Part shown: positions 21,730 to 42,837 of the stretch, one piece after another
How the letters are laid out: every line of letters starts with the position of its first letter
Numbering within the stretch: position 1 is the first letter of the stretch
Assembly: GCF_000315625.1 (NCBI RefSeq)
Contig: NW_005434606.1
Span: 124,946-188,945, forward strand
Length of the DNA: 64,000 nucleotides
Reading direction: 5' to 3'
Source: Guillardia theta CCMP2712
Lineage: Eukaryota > Cryptophyceae > Pyrenomonadales > Geminigeraceae
Made by a program: the position numbers and the translations under genes
Notes under the pieces: model-generated
Database searches by the model: none
Told to the model about the DNA's origin: nothing
Seen by the model: only the letters and a program-made list of their open reading frames with translations

Positions 21730-22680
21730 TCGATCTCTAGCGTTCCTGTTAGAACCTGACGGCCTGGAAGGATAGAATCAGGAACCTCTCCTCCAAACTG
21801 TAAGAAATGACACGCAAGTAGCAGCAATTGGCTCAGCTGCTGATTGATTCCCCCACTAAAGTTTCCTCTAGATCGACGAAACACGGCATCAACTGTACCC
21901 TGCTTTGTTTCCATCTCACAACCACCCTGATCATTAATCAATTCACTCTTTTGTTTCTTCTTCATCGCTGCCTGAAAAATAGCCCTTCCGATCTCACTCA
22001 ACAAGTCCACCTGAACTGGATCTATATCTTCTTTCTCTCCTGTCCTCTCCTCTCCCTTCCCTGTTCATCAGCCATCTATCATCTACACATAATTAATTCC
22101 TTCTTTCCTTCCTCCTCCTCCTTCCCGTTCTTCTCTTTCCTCCCCTCTCCTCTCCCACGAGGATTCTCCATGCTGTGCTGTCGCCTTCGGCGATTCCCCT
22201 ACCCCGGGCCTCCACCCCCCCGTTTTTCAATAGAGGTTAGTCTCACCCCTCCTTTTTGATCAATCTCTTGATAGTACCCATCATTTTCATCTATTTTGTA
22301 CCCCTACAATCATAACAAGACAAAGTTTACCCCACATGAGCAGAAAATGAAATACCCCCACCCCCACCCCCTGTCTGACAAAATTTACTCTAAATTGGAG
22401 CACGGGGGAGGAACTCCCAATAAAAGGGTCTAGTACCGGTATTTTTGTATGATATTTTGGGGGTACCTTTTCAGGAGGGGGTGGGTGAGTTTGCAGGAAA
22501 TCGCAATGGCAGCAAGGCGGCGACCAGGTTTAAGGATGATTAACTCAGCCTGTGCAATGATGACAATCGTGAAACCACCATAGCCTATCAGGAAATTGTA
22601 AAATCTATATCATGGTATCAATCATTTGAATGGCATCGTAGCAGTGTTTAATATTTTCCACAATACGTATCTCTCTTTTT
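21730..22680. other. Intergenic: pyrimidine-rich and C/G-word DNA
   Basis: No gene supported. 21990-22160 is TC-rich; 22200-22500 carries the ACCCC/GGGGT words seen elsewhere in the window. Confidence 0.5.
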
Positions 22681-22681
22681 T

Positions 22682-25219
22682 CTACTTGCAGCCAGCAATG
22701 CTACGCAATCCCCGGAACCGTTGCATATTACCTGTTAATCCTTCATCCCATTGCCCTGATTTAGCATATACTCGCTTTCGATTGTTCTTCTGCGTACTAT
22801 TGTGTGGCTCCACATCATTATCAGATCCATCCCGTGCATTGAAAGCTTCACGGTCGTGCGGTTTGCTCAGGACAATTCGCTTCTTCGAATGCTCGTACAC
22901 AAAAGGCAGGTTTGGATCCACCTTTTTAGATAATTCTATGCATGCCTGATTGAATTTTCTCAGAAAATCCTTCTTGTTCAGATGGCCGATCAAGGACCAC
23001 AGATTCTCTACACTATCCGTGCAGAGAGTTCGTGAATTGAAGTCATAGTCTCTATCATCCAGCGCATGATTCTTATCCCTCACATACTGTTGTACTTGCA
23101 GATGAGTATCAATTGCAACTATGAAGCCTTCAAATGTTACAGATGATAGTCCCTTGACATGTTTTTGGCTGACACTGGTCCAGTCGATGCCTTCCAATAG
23201 CCATCTTCGACCCTCTTGAACGAGACGTATCCTCTCTGAAACTTTCAGCCCTCTTTCATCGAATGCTTTGTGCAGGCCAGACATAGCCTCTGCCATTCTT
23301 GCTGTCGCTTCATGTCCTTCTGCCTTTAGTAGACTGATGGCCTTGTCACTGAACATCTTCAGCATGATATCCACCGATTGTGGATCGGCGGTCCCGTCGA
23401 CTTCCATCTGAGTCATCCAAGCAGGATTCTTCTTGGCGATATCACTGTAAGCTTTATGCCATATCTGGGCTTCCGTAGAAGACGATTGAGACTTCCCTGA
23501 TCCAATGGAATGCCTGACATTCTTCAACAAGTGATTGATGCACGGCGAGAAAAACAACAACTTGTTCGTAATTGGAGAGAGGACGGGATTGGATAACCAT
23601 TCGTCGAATTTAAAGCGGATCTTGTGTTCATCAAAGTCATTTAGTCCATCAGCTATTCTTCGCTCCATCTCCCAAGGAGTGAATGTTTCCCCCCCCTCTT
23701 CATTGTGCTTGGCCAATGAAAGAACTTCTTCATATCCGTACCGTCTGCAAAATATTTGAAACCTGCAAAACATCTCTTTCAGGGTCGCTCTGGGCCTCTT
23801 GCTCGTGTGGCATCGTAGCCTCTTCTCCTTCTGAACTTGCCAAATGGCCTGGTTCTGTCGTAACTGCAAAACAAACTGTTTAATTTCTCTCATCTCAGCA
23901 ACATCCATGTGTACAATTCCTTGCTGAGGTGCGATGGGCAATGACGACAAGTCATCACCATCGTACTCATCTGGATGGTCCAATGTGCACTCACTCTCAA
24001 TGTCGTGCTCTGAAATTGGAGGTTCGAACTTGAATATCCCCGAAATGTATGCTGAAATAGATGTACATAAATGTCTATATTCCATACTGGTTGCAGTCTT
24101 GTTAATGGCTTTCACTTCCTGAATGAATGTACTTGGCTTGTCTTGGTAGAAATAACGATATATACAGGCGAACTCCCCATCGAAAGACCACACATTGAAG
24201 TTCACGCCTCTCTTCCAAGCTTCATTGGTGACAGCTAAAAAAATATCCTTTCCATCTTTGGAACACAAACTTTTATGGGCAAAGCCGATGTAAACAGGCG
24301 CAGGAGGCATATGCTTTTGTCCATCCTGTGCAACAACACATATTGCATCTTCTGCTAGTTCGGCGATCGCCGTCTTGTAGTACAAGTCATTGTATACATT
24401 TAATTCAGCTTGAATTGAACGCTGCTCGTCCTCGCTTGGTGTGGCGGTACTGATGTAGTTGTTCAGACGATCAATCAGTTGCGGCACTTGAGTTTGGATC
24501 TGACTACATCCCTCAATGACCCCGGCCATGTACAATTGATATGGCGTAAACCTGACTTCATTAGAGACATTCCTTCTCGTATCTGCGTTGTTGCTAATCA
24601 TTTTTGCAACATACTTATCACGAATTTTCTTGTAGTCCCGTTCAGTCGTTGATTTCCTTTCATTGATGTGATCCAAGTCAGTTTTCAATAAGCCTATCAC
24701 ATGCTCCTGAATCGATTCAGCGGTTGTTCCCTCCAAACAAAGCTGTGCCAACCGTCTCTGTCGCATCTCAAGCCGTTCACACAAATCCATTGTTTTCCCC
24801 GTGACTCCACCTAAATCTGCTTCGCAGTCTTCGAACTGTTTACAAAACCCAGCATTGATCATCGTCTTGTCCATCGCCAACACTTGAATACCATCTACAA
24901 GGTTAGAATTCATTTCACCGTAATCATGCAAAACCTCGCTGCAGATTCTTGACTTGTTTAGATCACGTGTCTTCATGTCTGCACTCTGCAGCTTATGAAG
25001 AGTAGATATGGACGGTAGAGGCAAGTTATGCAAAGCCTGATCAGAATGGAAGTTTCTCGTATACTTGTTCCCTGGCCCTGACAGTAAACGGAACGTACTC
25101 CCGTCGCAAGCATTGAGAATTGTTGATGCGAAACTCAAAACCTCCGGAGAGAATCTCATGCCCCTCGAATCTTTCGCTCTGAAGCTCTGATGACACCAAT
25201 CCATGACGAGGTAAGGCAT
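22682..25219 (-). CDS. Large intronless ORF of a probable mobile element, transposase-like
   Basis: The open frame runs to 25294, but its first ATG is at 25219, giving 845 residues. The DNA is more AT-rich than its neighbours. I cannot name the family. It has acidic positions in contexts like those of RNase-H-fold transposases: GIQVLAMDKTMINAG, then VWSFDGEFACIYRYF, then TDSVENLWSLIGHLNKKDF near the C-terminus, reminiscent of the final Glu region of P-element/THAP9-type enzymes. The middle is helical and Gln/Arg-rich, and the end is basic. No zinc-finger DNA-binding domain was found, so the N-terminus may be missing. A perfect hairpin lies 137 bp upstream of the ATG. No matching terminal repeat was seen at the other end. 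A domesticated or orphan ORF is possible. Confidence 0.5.
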   Translation of the reverse strand: MPYLVMDWCHQSFRAKDSRGMRFSPEVLSFASTILNACDGSTFRLLSGPGNKYTRNFHSDQALHNLPLPSISTLHKLQSADMKTRDLNKSRICSEVLHDYGEMNSNLVDGIQVLAMDKTMINAGFCKQFEDCEADLGGVTGKTMDLCERLEMRQRRLAQLCLEGTTAESIQEHVIGLLKTDLDHINERKSTTERDYKKIRDKYVAKMISNNADTRRNVSNEVRFTPYQLYMAGVIEGCSQIQTQVPQLIDRLNNYISTATPSEDEQRSIQAELNVYNDLYYKTAIAELAEDAICVVAQDGQKHMPPAPVYIGFAHKSLCSKDGKDIFLAVTNEAWKRGVNFNVWSFDGEFACIYRYFYQDKPSTFIQEVKAINKTATSMEYRHLCTSISAYISGIFKFEPPISEHDIESECTLDHPDEYDGDDLSSLPIAPQQGIVHMDVAEMREIKQFVLQLRQNQAIWQVQKEKRLRCHTSKRPRATLKEMFCRFQIFCRRYGYEEVLSLAKHNEEGGETFTPWEMERRIADGLNDFDEHKIRFKFDEWLSNPVLSPITNKLLFFSPCINHLLKNVRHSIGSGKSQSSSTEAQIWHKAYSDIAKKNPAWMTQMEVDGTADPQSVDIMLKMFSDKAISLLKAEGHEATARMAEAMSGLHKAFDERGLKVSERIRLVQEGRRWLLEGIDWTSVSQKHVKGLSSVTFEGFIVAIDTHLQVQQYVRDKNHALDDRDYDFNSRTLCTDSVENLWSLIGHLNKKDFLRKFNQACIELSKKVDPNLPFVYEHSKKRIVLSKPHDREAFNARDGSDNDVEPHNSTQKNNRKRVYAKSGQWDEGLTGNMQRFRGLRSIAGCK

Positions 25220-25355
25220 GATTCTATGTGTGCTTTTGAAAGCTTGGATGTCGTTTCTGGCAAAGATTACTAACTCCGAAAGTATATCCGGCAATCCAGC
25301 AGCATGCAGATTTGAAACAGCATTGTTTCAAATAGAGGAAAAGATGGCACACCAT

Positions 25356-25399
25356 CTATTGCGGAACACCAATTTCAACAGATTGGTGTTCCGCAATAG
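25356..25399. repeat. Perfect hairpin, 18-bp arms and 8-base loop
   Basis: The arm CTATTGCGGAACACCAAT (25356-25373) is followed by TTCAACAG and then its exact reverse complement (25382-25399). It sits between the transposase-like ORF and the start of the nephrocystin-3-like gene. It may be a transposon end, a shared regulatory hairpin or a small RNA precursor. Confidence 0.9.
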
Positions 25400-25506
25400 G
25401 TCCAGGTCCGATCGGACCTCAGTGAAATTCAAGCCCGGACCTCATCCCCGTCCGAACCCACGGGATTTTCACCGAAAAATATGGTGGGCAGTTGACCAGA
25501 CCAAGA

Positions 25507-35775
<10,269 letters not shown>

Positions 35776-35902
35776 GGAGAACGCTGATGGAGGTGGAAGT
35801 TTTCTCCATAGAAGATGCGGGATAAGAGAGGGAGAGAAAACTTGAAAGACAGACAGAGAGACAGAAACACTTTGGGGCTGATGATACAAGAGAGGTTCCG
35901 AG

Positions 35903-38560
35903 CTAGCTGGAACCTTCAGGGAGGCTGATGAACAAGATGGAAATCTCGTGGTTCTGCCGAGCAATCTAAGCAGGAGGAGCAGGAGGAGCAGGACGCCAAA
36001 GGGGGACGTGACAAGGGGACAGGGAAGAGACGGGGAGCAGGGAGCGTCAGCTGCAGTTACCTCAGTCTCCAGCTCCTTGTTCAGCTCAGCCTTTGAGATC
36101 TTCACCAGTCTCTGCTCCCTCCTCACCTGCTCGTGTCACTTCAGACTTGCCCAGCACGGCGCAGGGGTGTCAACATGCAGCCCGAGGTTTCTCAGCTCGA
36201 GGATGAAGGAATCGAAGGATGACCTCTGGGGGTCTGTGAAGACAGCTTGAGAGCCTGTAGTGCCGATCAGATTCCTCCTCCTCCTTCCCCCCCTCCCCTC
36301 CCGCTTCTCCTCCTCCCTTCCATGCTCTTCCTCTCACCTTTATTCTGACGCAGCAGCATTGCGATCACTCTGGCCACGGGCTCTATGAACCGTTTCTGCG
36401 CCTTCTTATCAGCTCGCATCGCTGGGCAGTCAGCTGGACAACCTCATACATGACGTCGGCGAAGAGGAACCAGTCCCACTCGTCAACGTCGAGCATTATG
36501 TCACTCCCCCTCGGCCTGCGTCCTCCATTATCCCCCAGCTCGAGAGCCAGTGCAGCACCTGAACCAGTCGAACTCGGTCGTCTCCACCTCAAGAGAGTTT
36601 TCTGTGCTCAGGTGAGGCCGAGCTAGAGTACAGGTGGGGGGGGGGCGGGCGGGCAGGGGAGGATGGCGAAGGATGGGTCGACGACTCACCTCTTGCGTTG
36701 TCCTCGATGACTCTGAGGGCCTTCTTGTCGTACTCCGTCAGGCAGACCTTCACAGCTGGGGGTGAGCTGGGGACTAGGTGGGCGCTACCCCACCCTCTCA
36801 GCCCCTCTCTTGGCGGCCATGAGACCCGGTAGTCCAAGGCCTGCGCTGATCTCGAGGATCCTGCAGCAGCTTGACCCACAGCTGGGGTTGACCTGCCTCC
36901 TTCACCTCTTCCTCCTCGTGGAGATGCGGCCGGTGGCGACCTCGTTGGCTAGCACGAAGGCAGACGGCCAGAGCTGAGAAAGGAGGGTGAGACTGCGCGG
37001 GAGTGGAGTGGAGAGACGAATGCCTGGACCCAGTAGGGGATGTACTCGTCAGAGTTGCCTCCTGCTGTTGGTCAGCAACCAAGTTTGCGGTCTCGTGATA
37101 AGACCGAGGAGCTCGAGCTCATCAAGGGCATCGTCCAGCAGCTGGTTCTCAAGTGAGTAGAGCAGGACCAGGAGCAAGCGCAGACCGGAGCACCCAGGGG
37201 CACAACTCATGGGCTCAACAGCAAGTGGAGAAGGACGAAGGAAAGGAGCTCATCACAGCAACGAGGCAGCATGAAAGTAGGAGGAGGGGAGGAGGAGGAG
37301 CAAGTGGCGACGAGGACGACGGGGTTTGCAATACCTTGGAAGGATCTTCGGGCATGGAGATCGATAACGAGACGCTGCCGTCATCGAAGAAAAGATCGGC
37401 TTGCTTCATCCCCCTAGATACGCTGCAGGAGTTGATGTGAGAGGAGGAGCAAGAGGAGGAGAGGGAGATAGCGATGGAGATAGCGATGGAGATGGAGATG
37501 GAGATGGAGATGGAGATGGAGATGGAGATGGAGATGGAGATGGAGATGGAGAGAGAGGAAGACGAGGAGGGGGGTGGAGAGGGGAGCAAGAGCAAGAGTG
37601 TGGATGAAGGAGAGAGGGAGTAAATCAAGAACCTCTGTGGTGTCAAGCTCTTCTTCAGCTTTTGAATGTATATCTTGTCACTGCCATCCCCAGCCACGTT
37701 GACTGCAAAATCCAACAGACTTTCAACCTCCCTGCTGGACAACAGTTGGCCGATGGCAGTCCCGGACTCCCCGCCCTCCTGTAGGCACCAGGCATGTCAG
37801 AGGAGAGCGACGGGAATCGCTCAAGGAGGAGGAGGGCAGCCAGGCAGACAGAAGAGGGTAGCAACATGAAGAGGAAGTGATCGACTAGCGAGAGCTCGCG
37901 CTCCTTACTTGCAGGATGGTCGAGAAATCTCGACGAGAAACGGTGCCCTGCTGTGTTGCTACTCCCATCATGTCTGTCTCGACGTCTTCAAGGTTGTCTT
38001 TCAGCAGCATCTCGACCTTGCTCGTCAACCTCTTTCCTCCCATCTCTTCGTGTCTCAGTCAGCGATCACCTCAGCAGGCAGGACAACCGACAGATCTCAC
38101 CGTCCCCATGGTCGCCCCCTCCACCAGCAAAACCGATCAGCTCCCCGACCTCACTCTTGAGCTCCAGGCTCTCCACCTCCACTTCTGTAAGTCTCCTCCC
38201 TCGTTCTACCTGCAGAATTTGCGAAGGTTTGAAATGTTTCTGGATGCTGTCGATCTCGTTGCTCTGCAGCGTCTCCTCTGCCGACTTCTTGGAAAGGGTC
38301 GTTGCCGTCCCCGATTGAATCACAAACTTCCCAGCAAACTTGGTCTTCCATTTCTCCCACTCTTCGTCTTTCCCGCGCAGCGCACTCTTGAGTGATGTCC
38401 TGCTTGGCTTGGATGACTGGAAGTGATGGAGAGACCGCGACGGCAACCGCGCGATGCCGTGGGAGAAAGGAACCCTCCTCGTCAGCATCGACGGGCGAGC
38501 TTGGAAACACAGGATTTGCTCGAGAACGACAGAGGCAATGATAAGTTTGAAGCGTATCAT
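35903..38560 (-). CDS. Plastid-targeted class I SAM-dependent methyltransferase (methyltransferase-16 type)
   Basis: Fifteen exons: 38560-38210, 38043-37909, 37778-37633, 37422-37335, 37147-37105, 37061-37030, 36973-36906, 36860 to about 36794, 36755-36690, 36601-36559, 36515-36443, 36404-36338, 36233-36175, 36126-36061 and 35953-35903. All but one junction agree in phase; the exit from 36860-36794 has no fitting GT donor. The N-terminus is a signal peptide ending LCFQAR plus a basic transit region, so plastid import is expected. The catalytic part has EYIPYW, LWPSAFVLANEV, motif I ILEISAGLGLPGLMAAKRGA, VCLTEYDKKAL, FLFADVMYE and a final NHEISILFISLPEGSS. The family methylates protein lysines or small molecules; the substrate is unknown. 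Introns of 38, 43, 43 and 48 nt occur. It ends 127 bp from the stop of the opposite gene. Confidence 0.8.
37467..37552 (+). repeat. (GGAGAT)n hexanucleotide repeat in an intron
   Basis: About 14 units lie in the intron between the methyltransferase exons ending at 37633 and starting at 37422. Confidence 0.9.
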
Positions 38561-38599
38561 CAAACCCTGCAGTCTTGTTACAGTTCTTCACAAAAGACT

Positions 38600-39430
38600 T
38601 CAACGCTTGAAACAGTCTCGCTGGCCTTTTCATCTCTACGATATCTGCTCTACGTTTGAACTTTGTTTAGGCAAGGAGCACTTTATCTTCGTTTGACCTT
38701 TCTCTGTCATCGACTTCCCCTCCTCTTCTCTCCGCCAACCCTCCCTCCTCCTTCCCCTCTCCCTTCCCTTCCTGCAAGCATTTCCACGCATGCATGAGAT
38801 ATAAAAGCAGGAAAGGGGGCCAAATCCTTACCCTCATCCCCACCGTGACTCGTTGGGTCCCGGCGCCGCGGCCGCCGGCCCGGGCCGCGCAGCTGCAGTA
38901 AGCCTGCCAACGCCGGGAGTCCCCGGGATACACTGGACTCGCCGGATTCGATGATGCGCAGGCGCTCAGGCTCCGACTCTCGGAAGTCCGTACTATGTTT
39001 ACAAGCACCCAGTGGCCGCATGTCCGATACGGACGGATTTATCATTGACAGCTATCTGCCACCCAGGCGCTCCACAGGCCGCCATCATCGGCCAGCCCAG
39101 CCTAAGGCTCCATCATCGGACGCAACCGTTGAACCGTAGTACGGTGACTCTAGTGCCATGGGCCGGGTATGAAATGAAGCATTTATTTCACACAACTATC
39201 GATCCAGCTAAAACAGGTTGTTTCACACAACTATCGATCTAGCGTCAGAGCCTCGGAGCAAGTCCTCCAGTTGCTGCCATGCGTCCACAATAGAAGTAGA
39301 TAAGGTTGGCCCGGCGATTCAGACAGTACATGGCCTAAAAATTCGGAGTAACGCAGGCATTGCCACAGCTAAGCGTAAGACATTGAACATGACATCACAA
39401 TTGCTCCCATCGTTTGATAGCTTCGGGGAT
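38600..39430. other. Intergenic with short GC-rich patch and a direct repeat
   Basis: 38855-38950 is GC-rich like the larger islands. The 20-base string ATTTCACACAACTATCGATC at about 39185 recurs, minus its first base, at about 39219. No gene is supported. Confidence 0.5.
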
Positions 39431-39434
39431 CGAT

Positions 39435-40010
39435 CTACACACTATCCTCACTCGAAGCCCTTTGACCGGGTTTTCTCCGCGATCCTTTTCGCACATAGGG
39501 CCATTTCTCAATGCCGAGCCTCCTGCAGACAACCTTCATGGTTGATTTTCCTATTCCAATGCTTGCAGCTGCCGACTCAAGGCTTTCATGAAAGTGTTGA
39601 GACAACAAATCCGGAGTGATCTCTATTTGGCGTGAAGCTTCATTGGCGAACTGTCTTGACTGTACTTTCACAGCCTTACACTCGTGAGCCGCATTTTGTC
39701 CAGGAGCTTGTGATGCCAAAATATTGCCAGCATTACCTACATCATTTGATGACTTTGATTTCATGTTAGCATCATCGTTTGATGCCCTCGAGAGTAGTTG
39801 TCCGGCTTCGTGAAGCATAGGACACACCAAGTTTTGACTTTGAAGCCTGTCAGATGCTGTTGAGGCTCCATGCAACCAATCGAGTCTGTCATCAGGTGAA
39901 CTTGGGTCAATCTCGATGCTGAATTGGTCCTCAATGTCTTGATCATGGCTTGGAATCGGAATCCGACTTGGGTGATACAAAGGAAAGTCAAGGTAGCGGT
40001 CCGAATCCAT
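39435..40010 (-). CDS. Small RWP-RK domain DNA-binding protein
   Basis: An intronless frame of 191 residues starting MDSDRYLDFP. The RWP-RK domain lies at about residues 129-180: ITPDLLSQHFHESLESAA, then IGIGKSTMKVVCRRLGI, and the signature EKWPYVRKGSRRK, a variant of RWPxRK. The N-terminal part is acidic and Ser/Asn-rich with no other domain. RWP-RK proteins bind DNA and control nitrogen responses or gamete and zygote programmes in green plants; short versions are also found in other protists. A nuclear regulator is likely but its targets are unknown. The domain stops about 15 residues before the end, so the protein is short for the family. Flanking DNA is repeat-rich, which may mean recent insertion or expansion. 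Confidence 0.82.
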   Translation of the reverse strand: MDSDRYLDFPLYHPSRIPIPSHDQDIEDQFSIEIDPSSPDDRLDWLHGASTASDRLQSQNLVCPMLHEAGQLLSRASNDDANMKSKSSNDVGNAGNILASQAPGQNAAHECKAVKVQSRQFANEASRQIEITPDLLSQHFHESLESAAASIGIGKSTMKVVCRRLGIEKWPYVRKGSRRKPGQRASSEDSV

Positions 40011-41780
40011 GATCGTTACAAAATTCTCTCGCTACAAACTATGACTATGTGCTCCTACTTGTCAGTCGTTCCCAAGAGCGTATCTTGTTGGTTTTCCAAG
40101 CAAGCGTTGCAGGTGTTTCAGGAGGGGTAAGACGTTCCGCTCGATGTAGCACAAGGAGGAAGCTGCCGACGAGGGGTGGACTAATAGTCGCATTGATACA
40201 ACGGGTTCTTATTAAGCACATTTGCTGGGTAGGGTATAGTCAGCATGATCGGTGCTTGCGTGCAAGAGACGTATTTTCAATGCCGAAGATAGCCATCCTG
40301 ACAACTTTACAACATAGCCCTTGGAAGCGTTGTGTCTTGGTAGCATACATGAGCCATCCGAGACTGCGACCCTTTTTGTAGAGCCGAAACCAACTCTTTT
40401 CAATGTGTGTAGCCCACCGTCCGACCGTCAGTAGTGTCATCAGTTACTAAAAAAAATCATGAATAAACTTGAAAATAGCGTCCTCCGATTTGAAGTTCGG
40501 ACGCCGGGCCCGCGGGCGGTGGCACACTGACCGGGGGGCCCGGGCCCGGGCTACTCGGAGTCCTGCCATGATTGCCAAGTTGTGACCTCGTTCTGATTTT
40601 TAGTGACTTTAAGATGACTGAGTCACCCGGTGGCCGGAGCCGCCCCACCGGTGGCCGGGGCTGCCGGGGGGTGGCTGGTGATCAGTAGTAGTGGCAGAGG
40701 ATCGGATGGGCCGCTAAAGGCTTTCAAGTTTTACTCCCCCCGGGCCGGCCCGGCGGAGATCGGCCCCCGAGCCTGGACCAACTTTTAATTGACTCGCTGA
40801 CCTCCTAACTAAACCCTGCTTTTATCTAAAACGTTTTACATTTGAAAATTCAAATCGATGGGGTAGCTCAAGCGTGTTGCGTGCCACCCACCAGCCTTGA
40901 AGCATGACCCCACCACATGATGACCTTTAATTGTACGATCAAGTGGGGGTTCAGAGACTACCCCCACCACCTGTTCGTACATATCGATTCAAACTTTCAA
41001 TCGATAGCACCCTACCCGTGACCAACCGACGGCATAGATGCATCCTACCCTACCAGCATTATTAGGGTCCTAAGGTACCCCCACCCCTCTTTTTCCCATT
41101 TATTTCTTTCTCAGCACCCCAGTTATAAGAGGTGTACCTGTCCACATTTCAGCAATCGGATCACCCCACCCCCTGACCTTCCTACACGTGCTCATCCGTT
41201 GCCACTTTTTTTCGACAAGGGCGAAATGGAATTGTAGGTGGGTCCTTTACAAAAAACAAAATGTTTGTAAACTGATTAATTTTGATACAATATTTTAGGC
41301 AAGTATAAAAACAAGTGAAAAACTGATAACTTCTTATTACCGCTTTTTTTGACAGATTTTGTGACTGTACTGAAATGTCTTGGGATGTGGGTGGGCGATT
41401 TCAAAGGCCCCTGCAGATGGAAATCCCCCACTGTGAAGCTTTCCCTTGCTGGACGCGTGTCGCATGCAGTGATAAACTATAGCTGCAGTGCTAGTTGCAA
41501 CCACTCACCCTCCTCCTTCCTCCTCCTCCCCCCCCCCCTTCTTTCTTCCCTCCCTCTTTCCCTCAACCCCAATCCCTTTCCCTCCTCCTCTGCCTCTGAT
41601 CGCTTTTCCGCTGCCATAGCAGCTCAACCGACCTCCTCTTCGTCATTTGCGTTGGACCGAGCAGTCACTATTTCGTGACCCTATCTAGCTTGCCTCCTTG
41701 CCGACAAGGCTCTCCACAACTTTTCCCACTTTTTCTGAACGCTTCAGAGCCCTTGAAGACTCACCAACTTTGATTCGCTC
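40011..41780. other. Intergenic: GC-rich island and C-rich words
   Basis: 40490-40800 is a GC-rich island; 40855-41190 has ACCCC/CTACCC words; 41500-41580 is pyrimidine-rich. No gene is supported apart from a possible first exon of the next gene. Confidence 0.5.
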
Positions 41781-41781
41781 T

Positions 41782-42679
41782 ATGGGTGTAGGAGGTGCCA
41801 CAGTAGAGAGGTTTCCCATATCTTGCATTGAACATGCGGGCGCGAGTACGTTGCAAGTAGAGAAGGACGATGACAGGGCCGAGCCAATAGCGTCAACTGC
41901 AGGGACGGGAAGCGAAGTGCGAGCATGCATCAAGAGGAGCAGCTACCAGAGCTGGAAGATGCAGCAGGGTATTCCCTACAAGAAGCGCAAGTTGTTTGAG
42001 CGCAAGTCTGTCAAGTTCAGTAATTCTTCTCACCTCCGCATCGTCCCCTCCTTTAAATGCTCAGAAGCAGAAGATTTGCCACCCCTTGACCTTGCAGGAA
42101 GCCACTGCACGCTGCAAGTCGATGAGGATAAGCAGCCCCAGGGAGATGCGACCAAGTGGGATGGGACTGGTTACTTCCTGGAGGAGGACGCGGTTCTTAC
42201 TAAGGATGCCGATGGTCCCAACGTGGTCGGGCTGATCACCAACTCGCTGATCATGGGTCTTGTGGACAAGTCTGTCAGGGATGTTGACTCGGTCATCTGC
42301 AAGATCCAAAACGTCATGAGACAGCAGCGTGCAGAGAGGGGAAAGGATGCGGAGGAAAAGTGTGATGGTCTGAGTGATGAGTCCTTGCACGGATCTCCTT
42401 CCAGGCGTCCCATCCAGTCGAACATCCTCAAGATGGTTGTGAACAGGCTCGAGGGCCTTATCCATCACCTCAACGTGCATGAACGGGTCGGGCTCCTTCC
42501 GAGCACAGCTCGGCTGAGCAAGCCATTCGTGCCAGCGTTGAAGTGTTTACAGGGGTGAGTTTAGTGTCATTTGCTTCTTGTCCGACATCTGAAGGTTGAC
42601 TTGCAGATCCATCCGCTCAGCCGTCAAGCAGGAGAGAGAAGACATCGTCAGAGATGAATGCTTGGAGGACTGGTTGTAA
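41782..42679 (+). CDS. Unrecognised protein, possibly nuclear
   Basis: Two exons (41782-42554 and 42607-42679, TAA) join in phase 2 and give 281 residues; the intron of 52 nt has GTGAG and TTGCAG ends. The start is the first ATG of the frame (MGVGGATVERF), but an upstream exon is possible because the frame is open back to a stop at 41686. A basic cluster YKKRKLFERK could be a nuclear localisation signal. The middle carries NVVGLITNSLIMGLVDKS followed by a helical segment and a Ser/Arg-rich stretch. The C-terminal exon ends ECLEDWL. No domain or membrane segment is recognised. Codon pattern and splicing make it a convincing gene; the function is unknown. Confidence 0.7.
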
Positions 42680-42837
42680 CAATCATCAACTGTTCGACAG
42701 GAAATTGTACAGATTGTTTTGAACTTAAGATAAATCAATCAAAGCCCGTCAATTCTTCCAGATTCCCTTTCGGTCAGCTCAAAAGAAAGTTCTATCGTTC
42801 AAACGAGATATTTTGTTGCATCTCAGCGAAGCGTGTA

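Noticed and set aside
37049-37147. Separate short gene ending TNSRRQL
   Set aside because: A 43-nt intron (37062-37104) joins the upstream plastid-targeted exons to the methyltransferase domain in phase, so one gene is the better model.
39185-39240. Duplicated TTTCACACAACTATCGATC as a target-site or attachment repeat
   Set aside because: The copies are only about 15 bases apart with nothing between them; it looks like a simple local duplication.
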